Shown here: in pieces, positions 1 through 8,045 of the stretch
Layout of the letters: every line of letters begins with the position of its first letter
Position numbering within the stretch: position 1 is the first letter of the stretch
Notes under the pieces: model-generated
The model's input: only the letters and a program-made list of their open reading frames with translations
Database searches by the model: none
Told to the model about the DNA's origin: nothing
Assembly: GCA_029378245.1 (NCBI GenBank)
Contig: JARKIF010000101.1
Span: 1 to 64,000, forward strand
DNA length: 64,000 nt
Origin: Roridomyces roridus
Lineage: Eukaryota > Basidiomycota > Agaricomycetes > Agaricales > Mycenaceae
Direction: 5' to 3'
Program-made: the position numbers and the translations under genes

Positions 1-118
1 AACCTCTCCAGCTCAAGCACATGCCGCACAAACAGCCCATAGTCCGACGAGCCAACGTCGATGAACGCAACCGGCGTCTCCTTGCCAACAGGCCATTCAA
101 GCGCATAGACGTCCCCCT
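1..118 (-). pseudogene. NmrA-like protein, C-terminal part, cut by Copia
   Basis: On the minus strand this stretch reads on from the frame at 7802-7665 once the Copia element and one copy of its CCCCT duplication are removed. The joined frame passes through VKQ-EGDVYALEWPVGKE and goes on to PVAFIDVGSSDYGLFVRHVL. The pattern xNFxxPPxAP ... Pxx(F/L)IDVxxDxGxxVR is typical of the C-terminal half of NmrA-like NAD(P)-binding proteins of the atypical SDR class, which are often redox sensors or transcriptional co-regulators. The window begins inside the gene, so its end is not visible. The family call rests on my recognition of this motif; the exact substrate or partner is unknown. Confidence 0.6.
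114..118. repeat. Copia target site duplication, left
   Basis: CCCCT directly before the 5' LTR matches CCCCT at 7665-7669 directly after the 3' LTR. A 5-bp duplication is usual for Copia integrases. Confidence 0.9.
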
Positions 119-1488
119 TGTCAAGAAATGATGATCTTCCGCCCGGCCTCCGTTGACAGTTCCCATCTCTTCTTAGATTCATACCACATCAGCAAAACTG
201 AATCCATCTGGCGCATCTGGCGAGCTCTGGCACCATCTGATCCGTCTGGTTGACATGGCGCCAGAGCTGCCGAAAATATTTGTGACAGTCTTGACAGATA
301 TTCGTCTGTTGCAAGCTGTGTGATCATTCTGCGCTGTGAGAGTCGTTGTATAGGTCCTCTTGCTCGCTACCTGGAGGTGCCTCAAAGTCGCGGAACTCTT
401 CAAAACGACAAGTCCGAACGCACGTGGTCCGGAAGATCGGTGTCCGATCAACAATTGCGCAATTGTTGATCAACCGGCCGCAGCACCACTTGTCTCCTTC
501 CCTCATCTTCCTTCCCTCTCTCCCCCTCGCGCGACGATACCGCCCTTCAGCTTCGCCTCAATCCCTCTGTATCGAGGCCTTCGAAGGTTCAAGACAACTT
601 GAAGACCCTTGGATCAATCCTGCCGCACTTGCCGATGACTCGGACTTGGCTCTGATGCTCAAAGCTAGAAACCCCGCCTCACGCCTCCATCCTCAAGTCC
701 TCCTCTTTGCTTTTCAAGATACATACACAGAAGAACTCTTTCCTGGTCTCCGGCTTTCTAAGCAGCTGCTCAAACCACGGGCGATAACGTTGGATCAATT
801 CAGAAGACTGTCATCGAAGCATGGAAGGGTCTACTACTCCGTCTCGGAGGAGAAGCGAGGCGGGCGAAGGGTGAGTGCACGAGTTTATTACCGTTCCGAA
901 TTCTCACACCTTGCTCATGTAGCGAGTGGTGCCCTGTCACAATCGTATCCAGCCCCGGCGCCGCCTCCTCCTCCCTTCCCATACCCACATTGCCTCGCGC
1001 AATGTTTTCTGCGGGGGCGGCCTTGGTCGGCAACCGCGAGACCAACGCGGGAGTGCCACCGTTGGCGCCGTTCCCCTGTTATTCGTGTACAATATGAAAT
1101 TTTAATAGCTTTTGATAATCCGCCATTAGTGTATTTGCGGCGCCAGAATTGATTCTGGCGCCATGCGTGTCATTATGCTGCCATATGCAGTTCTGGCGCG
1201 CTGGCGCATCTGATTGATCTGCTGCCAGATCGGCCAGATGGATTATGTTTTCCTGATGCACACTCTACGTATATATACTGCTCATGCTCGCATCTCACCC
1301 TCAGTCTTTTATCCCACATTGCGGGTGAACTGAGGGTGAGCACAGCCTTTCACTTATATATTTTATTACTTACTTGTATCGTAGTACGCGCTATTCGCGC
1401 TATTACAGGTGATTAATATATCAGTCTTTTATCCCACATTGCGGGTGAACTGAGGTACGCGCTATTCGCGCTATTACAGATCTTGACA
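119..1488 (+). repeat. Copia 5' LTR, enlarged by a nested element
   Basis: The LTR spans TGTCAAGA to TCTTGACA and is 1370 bp long because a 1072-bp element sits at 187-1258. The original LTR was about 296 bp. After a TATATATACTG stretch near 1270 it holds a block (1301-1334) that recurs at 1421-1454, and a second block (1385-1408) that recurs at 1456-1479. The first block is flanked by GCTCACCCTCAG-type inverted sequence and could form a hairpin in RNA. TATATA here is a plausible TATA box for the element, but in this copy it is separated from the first 70 bp of the LTR by the insertion. Confidence 0.9.
187..1258. mobile_element. TIR element nested in the Copia 5' LTR
   Basis: The two ends are imperfect inverted repeats of about 34 bp: CATCAGCAAAAC at the left and, read inverted, CATCAGGAAAAC at the right, followed in both by AATCCATCTGG. 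The uninterrupted LTR sequence seen at 6176-6190 shows that exactly this segment is extra, with CA duplicated (185-186 and 1259-1260; the ends can slide by up to 2 bp). A 24-bp perfect hairpin sits at 1139-1162. A long open frame (346-1152, 268 codons) matches no family I know, and no transposase motif is visible. This looks like a non-autonomous DNA transposon of undetermined superfamily. Confidence 0.75.
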
Positions 1489-1506
1489 GGTTATGGGCCC
1501 CGGAGC
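1489..1506 (+). promoter_or_regulatory. Candidate Copia primer-binding site
   Basis: GGTTATGGGCCC begins at the base after the 5' LTR. It matches 11 of 12 bases of the complement of the anticodon arm of initiator tRNA-Met (GGGCTCATAACC), as used by elements that prime from a half-tRNA cleaved in the anticodon loop, such as Drosophila copia. It does not begin TGG, so ordinary 3'-CCA priming is unlikely. Confidence 0.5.
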
Positions 1507-1611
1507 GCTACTGCTCTAAACAGACTCCCTGCAAGAAGACTCACTCCTACGAGTATCGCCTCGTGCAACAATCAATCAACCCACGGCCATTGACAGATAC
1601 AGATCACTATC

Positions 1612-4600
1612 ATGTCTTCTGAAACTCTTCAACTGTCTTCGGCTTCTGACTGGATGCCCTTCCGACTGGCTGTTCAAAATGAACTGCGCCGGGAAGGTGT
1701 TTTCACTATTCTGGAGAAAGTCATCACTGCTCCCTCTGGCGCAGATGCCTTGGTTTCTCTTGCAGCCTCCACTCCTATTCCTGGGACTCCTGGGTCTGTA
1801 GTTCCTCCCCATACAGGTCCTTTGCGTGATGCTCCAGAGGAACGCAACAGCCGGGCAGTTGGCATTATCAACAAATACCTAGCTCCAGAACTGCAGCTCG
1901 AATATATGGAGGAATCCTCTGCTGGTCTCCTCTGGGTCAAACTCCGCACACGTTTTGAGGAGGACAATCCCGCCGAAATGGCCATGTCCGTTCTTGCCCA
2001 GCTGTTTGGCACAAAATTTGTAGCTGAACAGGACAAGACCCCAGAGAAGAAACAGATCGAGGATCATATCCGGATTGTCAAAGGCCACCTTGACCGGCTC
2101 CTCAGACTCAAATATCCCCTATCCCAGGATCTGCAGCCACTTGTGTTGCTCAACACGTTCCCTGATAATATCTATTGGGCTGGCATCAGAGGAAACATTG
2201 TGTCCTCTCTGGGTACAGGAATCACTTGGGACAAAGTCCGCTCCCGGCTTATAGCCATTGGAGCTAATCCCACACCTGGTGAATCTGGGGATGAAGCTGC
2301 TCTGGCTTCAGCTGCCTCCAAGTCTGGCAAGGACAAAGTGGGCCGTGAGCGTAAAAAATTCTGTCTTCTCCATAAACAGAACGCTACACATACCACGGAG
2401 GAATGCCGGAGTATGATACAGATGGTACAGAATTCCAAGCAGAACCAAGCTCCATCTGCCAAAGGTCGCAAAGGTCGCAAAAATACTGCAAACCCAGCTG
2501 CATTGGACTCTGACTCTGAAGAGGAGGATCATGCTGATTTAGCTGTAGAATATTCTGTTTCTTCCAAATCCTATGCTGCTATGTCCGCTTGTATCTCGTG
2601 GGACTCTGAGAAAGCTAAATATGTGATAATCATGGACTCTGGTGCATCCACCACTATGACACCTCACCTCGATTGGTTTGAAACTGGCACTTACAAGGTC
2701 TTGGATCCACCACGGCGCGTACGCTTGGGAGACAACTCATTCTGTGACGCCATTGGCACTGGAATCATCAGATTATCTTGCAAAACCAAGGACGGAACCA
2801 CTGATGTTTCGTTGAAAGCTTTGCATATTCCAACCTTTGGTTCAACTCTTGTCTCAGTCCCACGTATTGCCAGAAAAGGCTACAAGTGCATTTTTGAAGG
2901 TGATCAGTGCGTAGTTTGTGACACCAATCGCAGACAGATGATTGAGGCTAAATATCAACGCGGCCTCTACCACATCTTGGCAGTACCTCTCAGCTCAGAC
3001 CCCAAAGCACTATTTGCCATGGACATCAACCATTTGCATCGCATTACTGGACACACCAATTTCCAATACCTACAGAGGATGTACAGAAAGGGTCAACTGG
3101 GTGATATAACATCACTAACAGGATCACCCAAATTCTGTGAACCTTGTGCAGTTGGAAAAATGAAGAAATTCCCTTTCACAGATAGTAAATCCCAACCTCG
3201 TGGACCTCTTGACATTGTATCTTCAGATGTTGGTGGTCCAGTGACACCGGAAGGTCCTGGTGGTGCAAAATATTGGATAACAGTGACTGACCATTGGTCT
3301 CATTTTGTATGGGTCCTGTTTGCAAAGAAGAAATCTGGTGTCTACCGGCTGCTCAAGGAACTTCGAAAAGATCTTGAGAAGTTGTTCCATACTCACATTG
3401 GACACTGGGAGTTTTGCTCAGGTTGGACCAGATTTTTTCGCACCGATGGTGGTGGTGAATATACCTCTGGAAAAATGGAGCTCGAATTCAAGAAGCAAGG
3501 AATCATTCATGAGACAACTGCTCCATATACACCTGAGCAGGATGGTCTCGCTGAGCGGTTAAACTACACCATGGTGACCCGTGCAACTACCATGCTGATT
3601 GACTCTCACCTACCTCGCCGATTCTGGACATATGCTCTGAAGGCAGCTATCTATACTCTAAATAGAACACCAACTTCAGCGAGAGGTTACCGCATACCAT
3701 ATGAAATCCTATTTGATCGCCCAGCAGATATTCGCCACTTGCATGTTTTTGGGTGCAAAGCCTACCCCTGGATTCCAGAGGAAAAACGCCGGAAACAGAA
3801 ATTTGGGGACAAAGCAAAGTACTGCATCTTCATTGGATACCGAAAGCACAGCAAATCCTATGACTTGCTTCCAATTGACTCTAACGGAAAATATGGGGCC
3901 ATCATTCACTCCAAGCATGTAAAGTTTGATGAGACTCCCTATGTGCCTCGGGAAATTCCTCAGGTCGAATCCCAAGTTACATCTCGAAAGGATTTCGAAC
4001 AGGTTTCCCAAAACATCCGTAAAAGTGTCCGTCCTTACTACGATGAAGATGACGATGATGTGGTTCCTCAGACTACAGGAACAACCCAGATTTCTGCAGG
4101 CATTCCAGGTTCAGTGGGGGGCAATTCAACGCCCACAGGCATACCAGATTCAGTGGGGGATCAAATTCCTACATCTGCAGCACCAGAAATATCCCATCCG
4201 TCAGACCATAATGTACCACCACTACGCAGGGTTGGAGGTGCTCGAACTGAGCCAACGCGCCGTTCAACACGCACTCATACTCCTGCTGAACATCCAAATG
4301 CAGCTTATCAAAAGACTGCAACGGCTCAGCAAAGCCAAAGCAAGGCTCAAAGACAAGCTGAAATAGCTGATCGTAAAGCCAGGCAAGACGCACTCTCGAA
4401 TGCAGAAAGCCAAACTCCCTCAGACGAAGATTCTCAAACCACTGAAGAAGCTATTCTACTGGCCAGTTGGGAAGATGTAATCGCTGAAGCATATGCTACC
4501 CAGTCTGATCTTGATCCAAGCACCTGGCAAGAGGCAATGAATGGCCCAAATGCTGAACAGTGGATGGATGGACTCAGGGAAGAGTTAGCAGCTTTCGACG

Positions 4601-6123
4601 CAAATGATGTCTATGAAGTTGTACCCATTCCTGAAGGGGTCAAACCAATCAGATCCAAAGTTGTTCTAAAAGTCAAACCAGATGAAACTGGCAGCTACTC
4701 GCAACCACGCTACAAAGTTCGTATTGTTGCTAGAGGTGATACACAGAGAGAAGGAATTGACTACAAGGAAGTTTTCTCTCCAACCGCCAACCTTGAGTCA
4801 ATCCGAATCATCTGTGCTCTTGCTGCCAAGTACAATCTTGAACTTGAACAAATGGATGTCTCCACTGCATATCTCAATGGTGAACTCAAAGAGGAAATCT
4901 TCATGCTACCTCCGAATTGTGTTGAAATTCAAGAAGGACATTGCTGGCGCTTAAAACGGTCCCTCTATGGCTTGAGGCAAGCTGGGAGAACCTGGAACAG
5001 GACACTTGATGCAAAGCTCATGAAGTTGGGTTTCCACCGTCTCAACTCAGAGTCATGCCTCTATGTGTACAAGCATGGAAAACAGACATGCTTCCTGGTT
5101 GTCTATGTTGATGATTTATTACTTGCAACTACGTCTCCGCAGTTCTCCAAGCAAATCAAAGAAATGCTTGCTTCCAGCTTCAAGATGCGAGATCTTGGTC
5201 CTGCAAAATACCTTCTAGGAATTGAGATCATCCGTGACCGGAAAAAGCGAACCATATCCCTTAGCCAGCGTCAATACATTGACAAGGTCCTTGCCCGCTA
5301 CGGCATGTCTGATTGCAAACCAGTCTTTACTCCCATGGCAGTTGGATCCCACCTTACCACTGAAGACCCAGAGGATGACCAGGTCATACCAGCGATGCAA
5401 CTTGCAACTGGTGGACCGGAAGTCCAATATTCCGGTGTTGTTGGATCTACAATGTATGCCATGCGAGGGACAAGACCAGATATTGCACATACTGTTGGAG
5501 TACTTGGTCGTTACAGTGCAAATCCCAAGAAAAACCACTGGGCTGCAGCCAAACGACTGCTCCGATACTTGAAGGGCACTCGTGACTGGGCCTTGCATTA
5601 CAATGGTGCTGACATGGGCATGGATATGACTTTCTATGGATACAGTGATGCAGACTGGAATGGAGATAAAGATACCTCAAAATCAACTTCAGGATATGTT
5701 TTCATCTCAAACAGTGGAGCAATTGGATGGTCAAGCCGCCGCCAGTCTATGGTGGCTCTCTCCTCTACTGAGAGTGAATACATTGGGCTAGCAAATGCTG
5801 GACAACATCTAGCGTGGCTTCGTTCATTCTTTGAAGAGCTTGGTCAACCACAGAAAGACGCAACAGAGTTACGCTGTGACAACCGAGCCGCTATCATACT
5901 CTGCAATGAACCACAGTTCCGAGCACGGACTCAGCATATTCAGCGCAAATATCATTATGTGCGAGATGACCTGGTCCGACAAGGAGAGTGTGTAGTCTTA
6001 TGGTATCCAACAGATGAGATGGTGGCAGATATATTCACAAAAGCTCTACCACATGAGAAACACATGAAGTTCTGTCTTGCTATGGGACTACGGCCTGGGT
6101 CGAGTGGGGGTGTCAAGAAATGA
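1612..6123 (+). CDS. Copia gag-pol polyprotein
   Basis: A single intact frame of 1503 codons carries all functions needed for copying and integration. Residues 1-200 form a gag region of the UBN2 type, followed by a variant zinc knuckle (CLLH ... HTTEEC, near residue 250). The aspartic protease motif is MDSGAST near 342. A GAG-pre-integrase zinc domain (H, H, CEPC) lies near 475-520. The integrase has DVGG, TDGGGEY and AER as its D-D-E triad near 539, 611 and 647. Reverse transcriptase has YVDD near 1165, and RNase H has SDADW near 1345, STESEY and DNRAA. The start ATG lies 123 nt downstream of the LTR. The last four codons and the TGA fall in the 3' LTR. Length is normal for fungal Copia elements. 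Confidence 0.95.
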   Translation: MSSETLQLSSASDWMPFRLAVQNELRREGVFTILEKVITAPSGADALVSLAASTPIPGTPGSVVPPHTGPLRDAPEERNSRAVGIINKYLAPELQLEYMEESSAGLLWVKLRTRFEEDNPAEMAMSVLAQLFGTKFVAEQDKTPEKKQIEDHIRIVKGHLDRLLRLKYPLSQDLQPLVLLNTFPDNIYWAGIRGNIVSSLGTGITWDKVRSRLIAIGANPTPGESGDEAALASAASKSGKDKVGRERKKFCLLHKQNATHTTEECRSMIQMVQNSKQNQAPSAKGRKGRKNTANPAALDSDSEEEDHADLAVEYSVSSKSYAAMSACISWDSEKAKYVIIMDSGASTTMTPHLDWFETGTYKVLDPPRRVRLGDNSFCDAIGTGIIRLSCKTKDGTTDVSLKALHIPTFGSTLVSVPRIARKGYKCIFEGDQCVVCDTNRRQMIEAKYQRGLYHILAVPLSSDPKALFAMDINHLHRITGHTNFQYLQRMYRKGQLGDITSLTGSPKFCEPCAVGKMKKFPFTDSKSQPRGPLDIVSSDVGGPVTPEGPGGAKYWITVTDHWSHFVWVLFAKKKSGVYRLLKELRKDLEKLFHTHIGHWEFCSGWTRFFRTDGGGEYTSGKMELEFKKQGIIHETTAPYTPEQDGLAERLNYTMVTRATTMLIDSHLPRRFWTYALKAAIYTLNRTPTSARGYRIPYEILFDRPADIRHLHVFGCKAYPWIPEEKRRKQKFGDKAKYCIFIGYRKHSKSYDLLPIDSNGKYGAIIHSKHVKFDETPYVPREIPQVESQVTSRKDFEQVSQNIRKSVRPYYDEDDDDVVPQTTGTTQISAGIPGSVGGNSTPTGIPDSVGDQIPTSAAPEISHPSDHNVPPLRRVGGARTEPTRRSTRTHTPAEHPNAAYQKTATAQQSQSKAQRQAEIADRKARQDALSNAESQTPSDEDSQTTEEAILLASWEDVIAEAYATQSDLDPSTWQEAMNGPNAEQWMDGLREELAAFDANDVYEVVPIPEGVKPIRSKVVLKVKPDETGSYSQPRYKVRIVARGDTQREGIDYKEVFSPTANLESIRIICALAAKYNLELEQMDVSTAYLNGELKEEIFMLPPNCVEIQEGHCWRLKRSLYGLRQAGRTWNRTLDAKLMKLGFHRLNSESCLYVYKHGKQTCFLVVYVDDLLLATTSPQFSKQIKEMLASSFKMRDLGPAKYLLGIEIIRDRKKRTISLSQRQYIDKVLARYGMSDCKPVFTPMAVGSHLTTEDPEDDQVIPAMQLATGGPEVQYSGVVGSTMYAMRGTRPDIAHTVGVLGRYSANPKKNHWAAAKRLLRYLKGTRDWALHYNGADMGMDMTFYGYSDADWNGDKDTSKSTSGYVFISNSGAIGWSSRRQSMVALSSTESEYIGLANAGQHLAWLRSFFEELGQPQKDATELRCDNRAAIILCNEPQFRARTQHIQRKYHYVRDDLVRQGECVVLWYPTDEMVADIFTKALPHEKHMKFCLAMGLRPGSSGGVKK
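6102..6110 (+). promoter_or_regulatory. Copia polypurine tract
   Basis: GAGTGGGGG ends exactly at the first base of the 3' LTR, as expected for the primer of plus-strand synthesis. It is also translated, as part of the polyprotein C-terminus. Confidence 0.75.
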
Positions 6124-7664
6124 TGATCTTCCGCCCGGGCCTCCGTTGACAGTTCCCATCTCTTCTTAGATTCATACCACACTCTACGTACACCGCCAGA
6201 GTGCGGCCAGCTGACCGGCAGCTGGGCGCGAGATGTGTACCCGATGTCGCTGACGGATGGTATCTGGATGGTGGCCGGGTGGATCCCAGCTTTCATCTTC
6301 AATGGAGCCAGGGTGGATCCAGCTTTTATGAGTGCCAGCTGGTTGGTGTAGCTGGACACAAGCTGGTGCTTCAGGTACTCAACTTCACTACATAGCTGTT
6401 CACCGTTCTCGGTCATTCTAAACATTTTCTTCACACTCAAAAAGGACGGCAGAACATTGAGTTGATTCTACATAAATACATGCCAGGAAGTACACAAAAG
6501 GGCATCAAATTGAACGAACCAGAACATGAAAGCGGACGATAATGCTGATGTTGATGGACATTCGGAACAAGAAACACCCAGAAGGGACACAATAACGGCA
6601 GGGATGACACGGCTGGAGCAGGGAAACACAGAAGCAGTAGACCAGTAAAGAGGTGGGTGGGGTCGCGCGGTGCCGGGGATTCAATGGGAACTTGTGGTTT
6701 GAGGCTTTTGAGATGAGGTCAACGCTCAGGGACTGACTTGCGGGGGAAGAACTTGGGCGGGCGGCGGCAGGTGCTTCGCGGCCTTGATGTAGCTTGAGAA
6801 TTGCACAACAAGTGGACTTGAGGACCGTGAGTTGAATAGAGAGAAGTGTCCTTGAAAGCAACTTGAAAGGGAGGAAGGACTTGCAAGAGGAAAGCCACGA
6901 GAGGAGGGAGAGAATGTGGGGGGAAGAAGGAAGGGAGGAGCGTCTCCGAAGTCGCACCATTCACTTATATCACCTACCGTTACCATGGAGCCGAATCAGC
7001 GCCGGACGTCAAGAGGTGGAGCGTGGAGTGATGCGAGGGTGATCGCTATGTTACGGCAAACGGCTTGACATCTCAGCGCCTCGGCAATTGACTTGTGGAT
7101 TTATTTTCAAAGTCGACGGCGATCGTTTCTCCTCACAGCTGGGCATGTAACTGACAACTCTGGGTTGCTTTGGGCTCAGGATATTAGATAAGTAGAAATG
7201 CTGACTCTATTGACGCCAACCTTGCAAACATTTGGACCCAATTTAGACCCAAGACTTCCAGCTAGACGCAGGTGTACCCAGCCATGCCGCTCGGCATGGG
7301 CAGCCAGCTGGCTAACAGCTGAGAAATGTGGCTGGATCACTCAGCTGGGACCCAGCCGGTGTCCGGCTGCACACAGGATACCAATCATCTGGCGTTGGCA
7401 TGGCCGCACCGGCTGGATGCTGCCTGACGGCACTTTGGCGGTGTATATATACTGCTCATGCTCGCATCTCACCCTCAGTCTTTTATCCCACATTGCGGGT
7501 GAACTGAGGGTGAGCACAGCCTTTCACTTTATATATTTTATTTACTTACTTGTATCGTAGTACGCGCTATTCGCGCTATTACAGGTGATTAATATATCAG
7601 TCTTTTATCCCACATTGCGGGTGAACTGAGGTACGCGCTATTCGCGCTATTACAGATCTTGACA
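6111..7664 (+). repeat. Copia 3' LTR, enlarged by a different nested element
   Basis: It starts TGTCAAGAAATGATG like the 5' LTR and ends TTACAGATCTTGACA. Its 1554 bp include a 1253-bp insertion at 6191-7443. Without the insertion and one TA, 299 bp remain, aligned to the 5' LTR with only single-base indels (for example in CCCGG and in the T runs near 7538-7550). The polyprotein stop codon lies inside this LTR. Confidence 0.9.
6191..7443. mobile_element. TIR element nested in the Copia 3' LTR
   Basis: The left end is CACCGCCAGAGTGC; the inverted right end is CACCGCCAAAGTGC. Compared with the uninterrupted 5' LTR (1261-1281), the target TA has been duplicated on both sides. TA duplication is characteristic of Tc1/mariner-type elements. 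The subterminal regions are rich in CAGCTGG/CCAGCTG words. No transposase is recognisable in the 1253 bp, so it is probably non-autonomous. It is unrelated to the element in the 5' LTR. Confidence 0.75.
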
Positions 7665-7669
7665 CCCCT
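7665..7669. repeat. Copia target site duplication, right
   Basis: This is the second copy of CCCCT. On the minus strand it supplies bases of the codons for Glu and Gly in the interrupted NmrA-like frame. Confidence 0.9.
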
Positions 7670-7802
7670 CCTGCTTCACTGGCACCGGCGCGAACGGCGG
7701 CTGGACAAAGTTGCTCCCGTACGACCCGCATTGCACATCCACAAACGGCACCCCCGACTCGCGCCCTCTCTGCAGCACTGGCAGCACTGCGAGTGCAACT
7801 TT
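7665..7802 (-). pseudogene. NmrA-like protein, upstream part, cut by Copia
   Basis: The minus-strand frame reads ALAVLPVLQRGRESGVPFVD, then VQCGSYGSNFVQPPFAPVPV, and runs straight into the Copia target duplication (7665-7669). It continues in frame at 118-1. An in-frame TGA lies at 7805-7803, and an intron acceptor (AAAAG) just after it could begin this exon. Further upstream, 7940-7914 reads MPVLILGTT, which resembles the first beta strand of a Rossmann fold. Only about 110 nt separate it from the exon, far too little for the missing N-terminal half. The gene may therefore have been internally deleted before or after the insertion. It is divergent from the STAND gene that starts at 8046. Confidence 0.55.
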
Positions 7803-8045
7803 TCAGACTCTGTGCTCGACCATCGCTACTCCACCGGTAGAGGGAGTGCAAGAACGCCCACTTCGGACCGTTCAATGCAACCTGCCAGCAACCTGTCCAC
7901 AATATTAATCTCGCGTTGTTCCCAGTATTAGCACCGGCATGTCGACTTCTCCGAGTCAGCCTCGCTGCATCCGCGTGCCCTTTCTAAAACTGCGATTCGC
8001 ATCTTGACTCTGTCTCTCATCTCGCGCATCCAGCCCCTCCATACG

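Larger units (their letters stand above)
119..7664 (+). mobile_element. Full-length Copia LTR retrotransposon
   Basis: The element begins TGTCAAGA and ends TCTTGACA, a perfect 8-bp terminal inversion, and is flanked by CCCCT at 114-118 and 7665-7669. It has two LTRs, a primer-binding-like site right after the 5' LTR, a single gag-pol frame (1612-6123) and a purine tract just before the 3' LTR. The domain order protease-integrase-RT-RNase H puts it in the Copia (Ty1/Pseudoviridae-like) superfamily. Outside two nested insertions the LTRs differ by only about three small indels, so the insertion is recent. The polyprotein is uninterrupted, so the copy may have been mobile until its LTRs were disrupted. 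It interrupts an NmrA-like gene. Confidence 0.95.

Noticed and set aside
346..1152. 268-codon open frame
   Set aside because: It is inside the TIR element in the Copia 5' LTR, shows no domain, and is low-complexity proline/serine-rich in part; probably not a gene.
119..1488. First reading of the Copia LTRs as belonging to two different elements
   Set aside because: Both share the same ends, the same 5-bp duplication flanks the whole unit, and the different interiors are explained by nested TIR elements.
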